The notes under the pieces: generated by a model | The model's database searches: none | Told to the model about the DNA's origin: nothing | The model's input: the letters and a program-made list of their open reading frames with translations, nothing else | Made by a program: the position numbers and the translations under genes | Shown here: in pieces, positions 61,664-64,000 of the stretch | How the letters are laid out: each line of letters starts with the position of its first letter | Numbering within the stretch: the first letter of the stretch is position 1 | Assembly: GCF_004339745.1 (NCBI RefSeq) | Contig: NZ_SMGP01000002.1 | Span: 372,001-436,000 of the forward strand | DNA from: Paraburkholderia sp. BL9I2N2 | GTDB lineage: Bacteria; Pseudomonadota; Gammaproteobacteria; Burkholderiales; Burkholderiaceae | Direction: 5' to 3' | DNA: 64,000 bases

Positions 61664-62139
61664 TCACTTCGTAGTGTTGTTCTTGATATACAGCGTCGCG
61701 GTCACCGCACCGCCGCTTCCTCCCTGGGCGTTTTGCACGAAGTACTCATGCTTCATCGTAGAAAAAGACAGATGAACATCTTCGTGGCATTCGTCGCCGC
61801 CGCCGATCGGCTCGACCTGGGTAATGACCACGTCGTACATCGTGATCATCAGGTATTCGAACGGCACTCCCCGGCCTTGCGCACGGTCAGTTTCACCTGG
61901 TCAATATGCTTGCCGGTGAAGCAATATCTGGCCAGATTCGGACTCGCACGGTCCAGCTTGTGCGTGAACTCCAGATCTGAAACGGTGGCCTTGCCCGCGC
62001 CACCGCCGGAGCCCGACATCATGGTTGCATCCTGTGAAACCTTCCAGCGCCAACCGATTACGTCGATTTCGTTCAGATGCGAGGCGTCCTGCGATTCGCC
62101 GTCGCAGCCGTTAATCTTGATGAACGTGTCTTGAGCCAT
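61664..62139 (-). pseudogene. hcp: Type VI secretion Hcp tube protein, one-base frameshift
   Basis: The start at 62139 opens 'AQDTFIKINGCDGESQDASHLNEIDV', in pieces, and runs through 'GKATVSDLEFTHKLDRASPNL' and 'KHIDQVKLTVRKAGE', all Hcp1-family hallmarks, then stops early near 61850. Another frame resumes at once with 'PFEYLMITMYDVVITQVEP' and ends with 'YFVQNAQGGSGGAVTATLYIKNN', the normal Hcp C-terminus. Adding one base near 61866 gives a 158-residue full-length Hcp. The GCCGGGGAGTG context with a G-run makes either a real mutation or a read error possible. No other T6SS structural genes are in the window. Confidence 0.8.
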
Positions 62140-62372
62140 TGACCACCCCCGTGACATTTGCGACTGTTCAGACGGTCGTCACGCGGAGATGCATAAGCAT
62201 TCGACACAAGCAGATTTGACTACTGTTGGCAAAAGGCGCAGACCGCAGCGAAGACTCGAATCAGTAGTGTCGGGGGGAATGCCGACTGACGGAGATGCGA
62301 TCTTTCTGCAAATGTGCGTGGATTTACGCAAATTCATCGGCCGCATGCCACGATTCATGCGGTCTGGCCTGT
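62140..62372. other. Intergenic region
   Basis: About 230 bases between the hcp start and the stop of the ATPase gene. It should hold the promoter of the hcp cassette. It is less GC-rich than the ATPase gene. No repeat, attachment site or terminator was recognised. Confidence 0.45.
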
Positions 62373-64000
62373 TCATCCCGACACCGTGCTCGCCTGGCCC
62401 GGCGCCCAAGCAGCCACCTTTAAATCCTCAATCGACCGCTGCCTCACGCCGAGATCGTCCCACAGCTCCGGGTGGCACGTGAACACCAGAATCTGATGCC
62501 GCGTGGCCGCGTCGATCAGCGCGCGCTTGATCGCATCGCGCCGCGCGGCATCGGTATGCACGGCGGCGTCGTCGAGCATGAGCAAGGTCGGCCGGCCCGA
62601 CGCCTTCAGCAGATCCGCATACGCGAGCCGAGTCAGAATGCCGAGTTGTTCGCGCGTGCCGAAGCTCAGCGCATCGAGCGTGTCCGCGCGGCCGAAACGG
62701 TCCAGCGTGGCGGGACTCAGATCGTCGCCGAGCGCGATGGTCGACTGCGGGAAAATCCGCTTCAGATAATGCCCCAGCCGTTCGGTCAACGGCGCGCGCA
62801 ATTGCGCCACCGCGGCATCGCGTTCGTCGACCAGCACTTCGTCGAGCAGACTCAACGCGCTCGCGCGCAAGCCGAGTTCGTCCTTGCGCCGCGTGGCCTG
62901 CTCGACCTTGGCCTCGACCGCCGCCAGACGCTCGCCGAGACCGGACGCGCCGACCGTCTCCAGTTGACTGCGCAATCCCGCGATCTTCACTTGCCGATCG
63001 TTCTGCTCGCCGCGCGCAAGTTCCGCCGACGCGCGATAGCGCTTCGCCTCAGCCGCCGGATCGTCGAGGCGCGCTGCTTCCAGTTCGCGCTCGCGCCCTT
63101 CGCGCTGCTTGCGCAATGCCTCGACCTGCACGCGTTGTTCGACGATTTTCGTCAGCCACTGCGCGCGATTGCGGCGGAACGCTTCGTCATTCAACTGCGC
63201 TTCCTTGCGCTGCAACTGAGCCGCGAGTGATTCCTCATTCGCCATGCCGGTCGATTTTTTATCGGCCGCCTGGGTCAGCACTTTGCGCGCGGCCTCCAAC
63301 GCGTCGCGCGCGATCTCGGCGTTGCGGCGCGCTTCGTCGAGCGGCGGCGCAGCCGACACGTCTGGCAAACCCGCGAGCCGCTCGTTGGCGGCCTGCATGC
63401 GCGCCGCGGCCGTTGCCGACGCCGCGCGCAACGCCTCGATGCCTTGCGGCGCGTGCACGTCGAGAATCTTCGCCTGGCTTTTCTGCTGCGCGACCGCGGC
63501 CTTCCAACGCTCGTGCCTCGACTCGCCCTCGGCGAGCGAAGCGACGCCGAGCGCCTGCAACAATTGCGCATGCTGGGCTTCGAGCGACGCGAGTTCGGAC
63601 AAGCGCGCCGGCAGATCGGAGACGCCCGGAATCACCTGCAAGTCGCCTAACGTGCCGAGACTGATCCGCTTCTCCTCGTCCAGACGCAGCACGCCTGCGC
63701 CGCTCAGCGGCTCATCGTTGACCGTGATCGCGCCGTTCAGGCGGTATTCGATGCGCGTCATGGCAGCTTCGGTGCGGGCGCGCAGCACGCTCAACTCGCT
63801 GCCGAGCGAGGCAAGCCGCTTCAGTTTCGCCTCGTCGATTTCGAGCGTGGCCGCCTCGCGCGCGGCTTCGAGCACGGCGTCGTTCGCTTTGCTGGCAGCA
63901 ACGATCGATGCTTCGAGCCGCTCGCTCTCAGCGCGATAGAGTCCGATCTGGCTACGCAGATCGGCTGCGGTCACTGCCGCGTTGGCCAGTTCGAGCGCGC
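62373..64000 (-). CDS. SbcC/YhaN-like ATPase, C-terminal part
   Basis: The gene continues beyond the right edge; about 541 residues are visible, with no reason to take the GTG at 63974 as a start. Long coiled-coil helices (Ala/Glu/Arg/Leu-rich, with heptad character) fill most of the visible part. The C-terminal ATPase lobe follows, with an ABC signature-like 'LSFGTREQLGILTRLAYADLL' (in pieces), Walker B 'TLLMLDDAAVHTD' and a switch-region 'ILVFTCHPELW'. This layout fits YhaN/RecF-SMC-type DNA-repair ATPases, which usually pair with a SbcD/YhaM-like nuclease gene outside this window. Confidence 0.85.
   Translation of the reverse strand, partial: ALELANAAVTAADLRSQIGLYRAESERLEASIVAASKANDAVLEAAREAATLEIDEAKLKRLASLGSELSVLRARTEAAMTRIEYRLNGAITVNDEPLSGAGVLRLDEEKRISLGTLGDLQVIPGVSDLPARLSELASLEAQHAQLLQALGVASLAEGESRHERWKAAVAQQKSQAKILDVHAPQGIEALRAASATAAARMQAANERLAGLPDVSAAPPLDEARRNAEIARDALEAARKVLTQAADKKSTGMANEESLAAQLQRKEAQLNDEAFRRNRAQWLTKIVEQRVQVEALRKQREGRERELEAARLDDPAAEAKRYRASAELARGEQNDRQVKIAGLRSQLETVGASGLGERLAAVEAKVEQATRRKDELGLRASALSLLDEVLVDERDAAVAQLRAPLTERLGHYLKRIFPQSTIALGDDLSPATLDRFGRADTLDALSFGTREQLGILTRLAYADLLKASGRPTLLMLDDAAVHTDAARRDAIKRALIDAATRHQILVFTCHPELWDDLGVRQRSIEDLKVAAWAPGQASTVSG

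Noticed and set aside
1..64000. CRISPR arrays, rRNA genes, tRNA genes, complete insertion sequences, prophage
   Set aside because: None was recognised by eye: no regularly spaced direct repeats, no transposase or integrase motifs and no rRNA-like conserved stretches. A tRNA scan could not be run.

Overview
The window looks like chromosomal DNA of a Burkholderia/Paraburkholderia-type betaproteobacterium. The evidence is high GC with strong third-position GC, a trimeric-porin family and DUF4148 proteins typical of that group, a metR/metE pair, a VpsR-like sigma-54 regulator, and many Tat-exported or lipobox proteins. The assignment is inferred from gene content; no database search was run.

Layout. 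1-12 kb: the end of a glycogen synthase, then mostly single genes: a VOC protein, a DUF1254 lipoprotein, a Tat-exported FAD oxidoreductase, a GST, a phytochelatin-synthase-like lipoprotein, a DUF1289 protein, a diguanylate cyclase beside a probably frameshifted membrane protein, a cupredoxin plus metallophosphoesterase operon, and an SDR. 12-25 kb: an M1 aminopeptidase lipoprotein, an exported aldo/keto reductase, an ArsR/AHSA1/GST/small-membrane-protein operon, a LysR regulator, a HAD hydrolase, and an amino-acid locus. In that locus permease, DadA-like oxidoreductase and periplasmic binding protein run divergently from a MocR regulator, with a symmetrical operator-like site between them. 25-34 kb: a TIGR03118 protein, a glycosyltransferase-like protein, a sigma-54 activator, an epoxide hydrolase, a porin pseudogene, a SurE paralogue, an anchored DUF4148-like protein and an EamA exporter. 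35-45 kb: a secreted glycoside hydrolase with a PA14 domain, periplasmic trehalase, an AlkB-type demethylase behind a perfect LexA box, two beta-carbonic anhydrases (one exported), a DUF4148 protein, a porin, a DUF1488 protein and a DHA2 exporter. 45-51 kb: a hydrolase/AraC pair, a remnant of a polyamine-binding protein, and metR/metE.

51.5-60.5 kb is a divergent cobalamin (corrin ring) cluster. The left-pointing arm is cobL, cbiD, cobK, cobM. The right-pointing arm is cobG, cobH, cobI and a cbiG-cobJ fusion, with a cobalamin riboswitch as its leader. Together the genes cover precorrin-2 to hydrogenobyrinate, but mix 'aerobic' CobG with 'anaerobic-type' CbiD and CbiG. Both cobG and cobL carry unusual low-complexity Ala/Asn/Thr expansions.

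60.5-62.1 kb is a compact, less GC-rich island: a type VI secretion Hcp gene with a one-base frameshift, a DUF2778 (Tlde1-type L,D-transpeptidase) effector candidate, and a four-helix membrane protein overlapping it by 4 nt that is a candidate immunity protein. The window ends inside an SbcC/YhaN-like ATPase gene.

The most interesting points are this hcp-effector-immunity cassette, the SOS-box-controlled AlkB gene, the hybrid corrin pathway with its low-complexity inserts, and the MocR operator. Four damaged genes are visible: the 8.1 kb membrane protein, the porin, the polyamine-binding protein and hcp. Two of these need only a one-base change to be intact.
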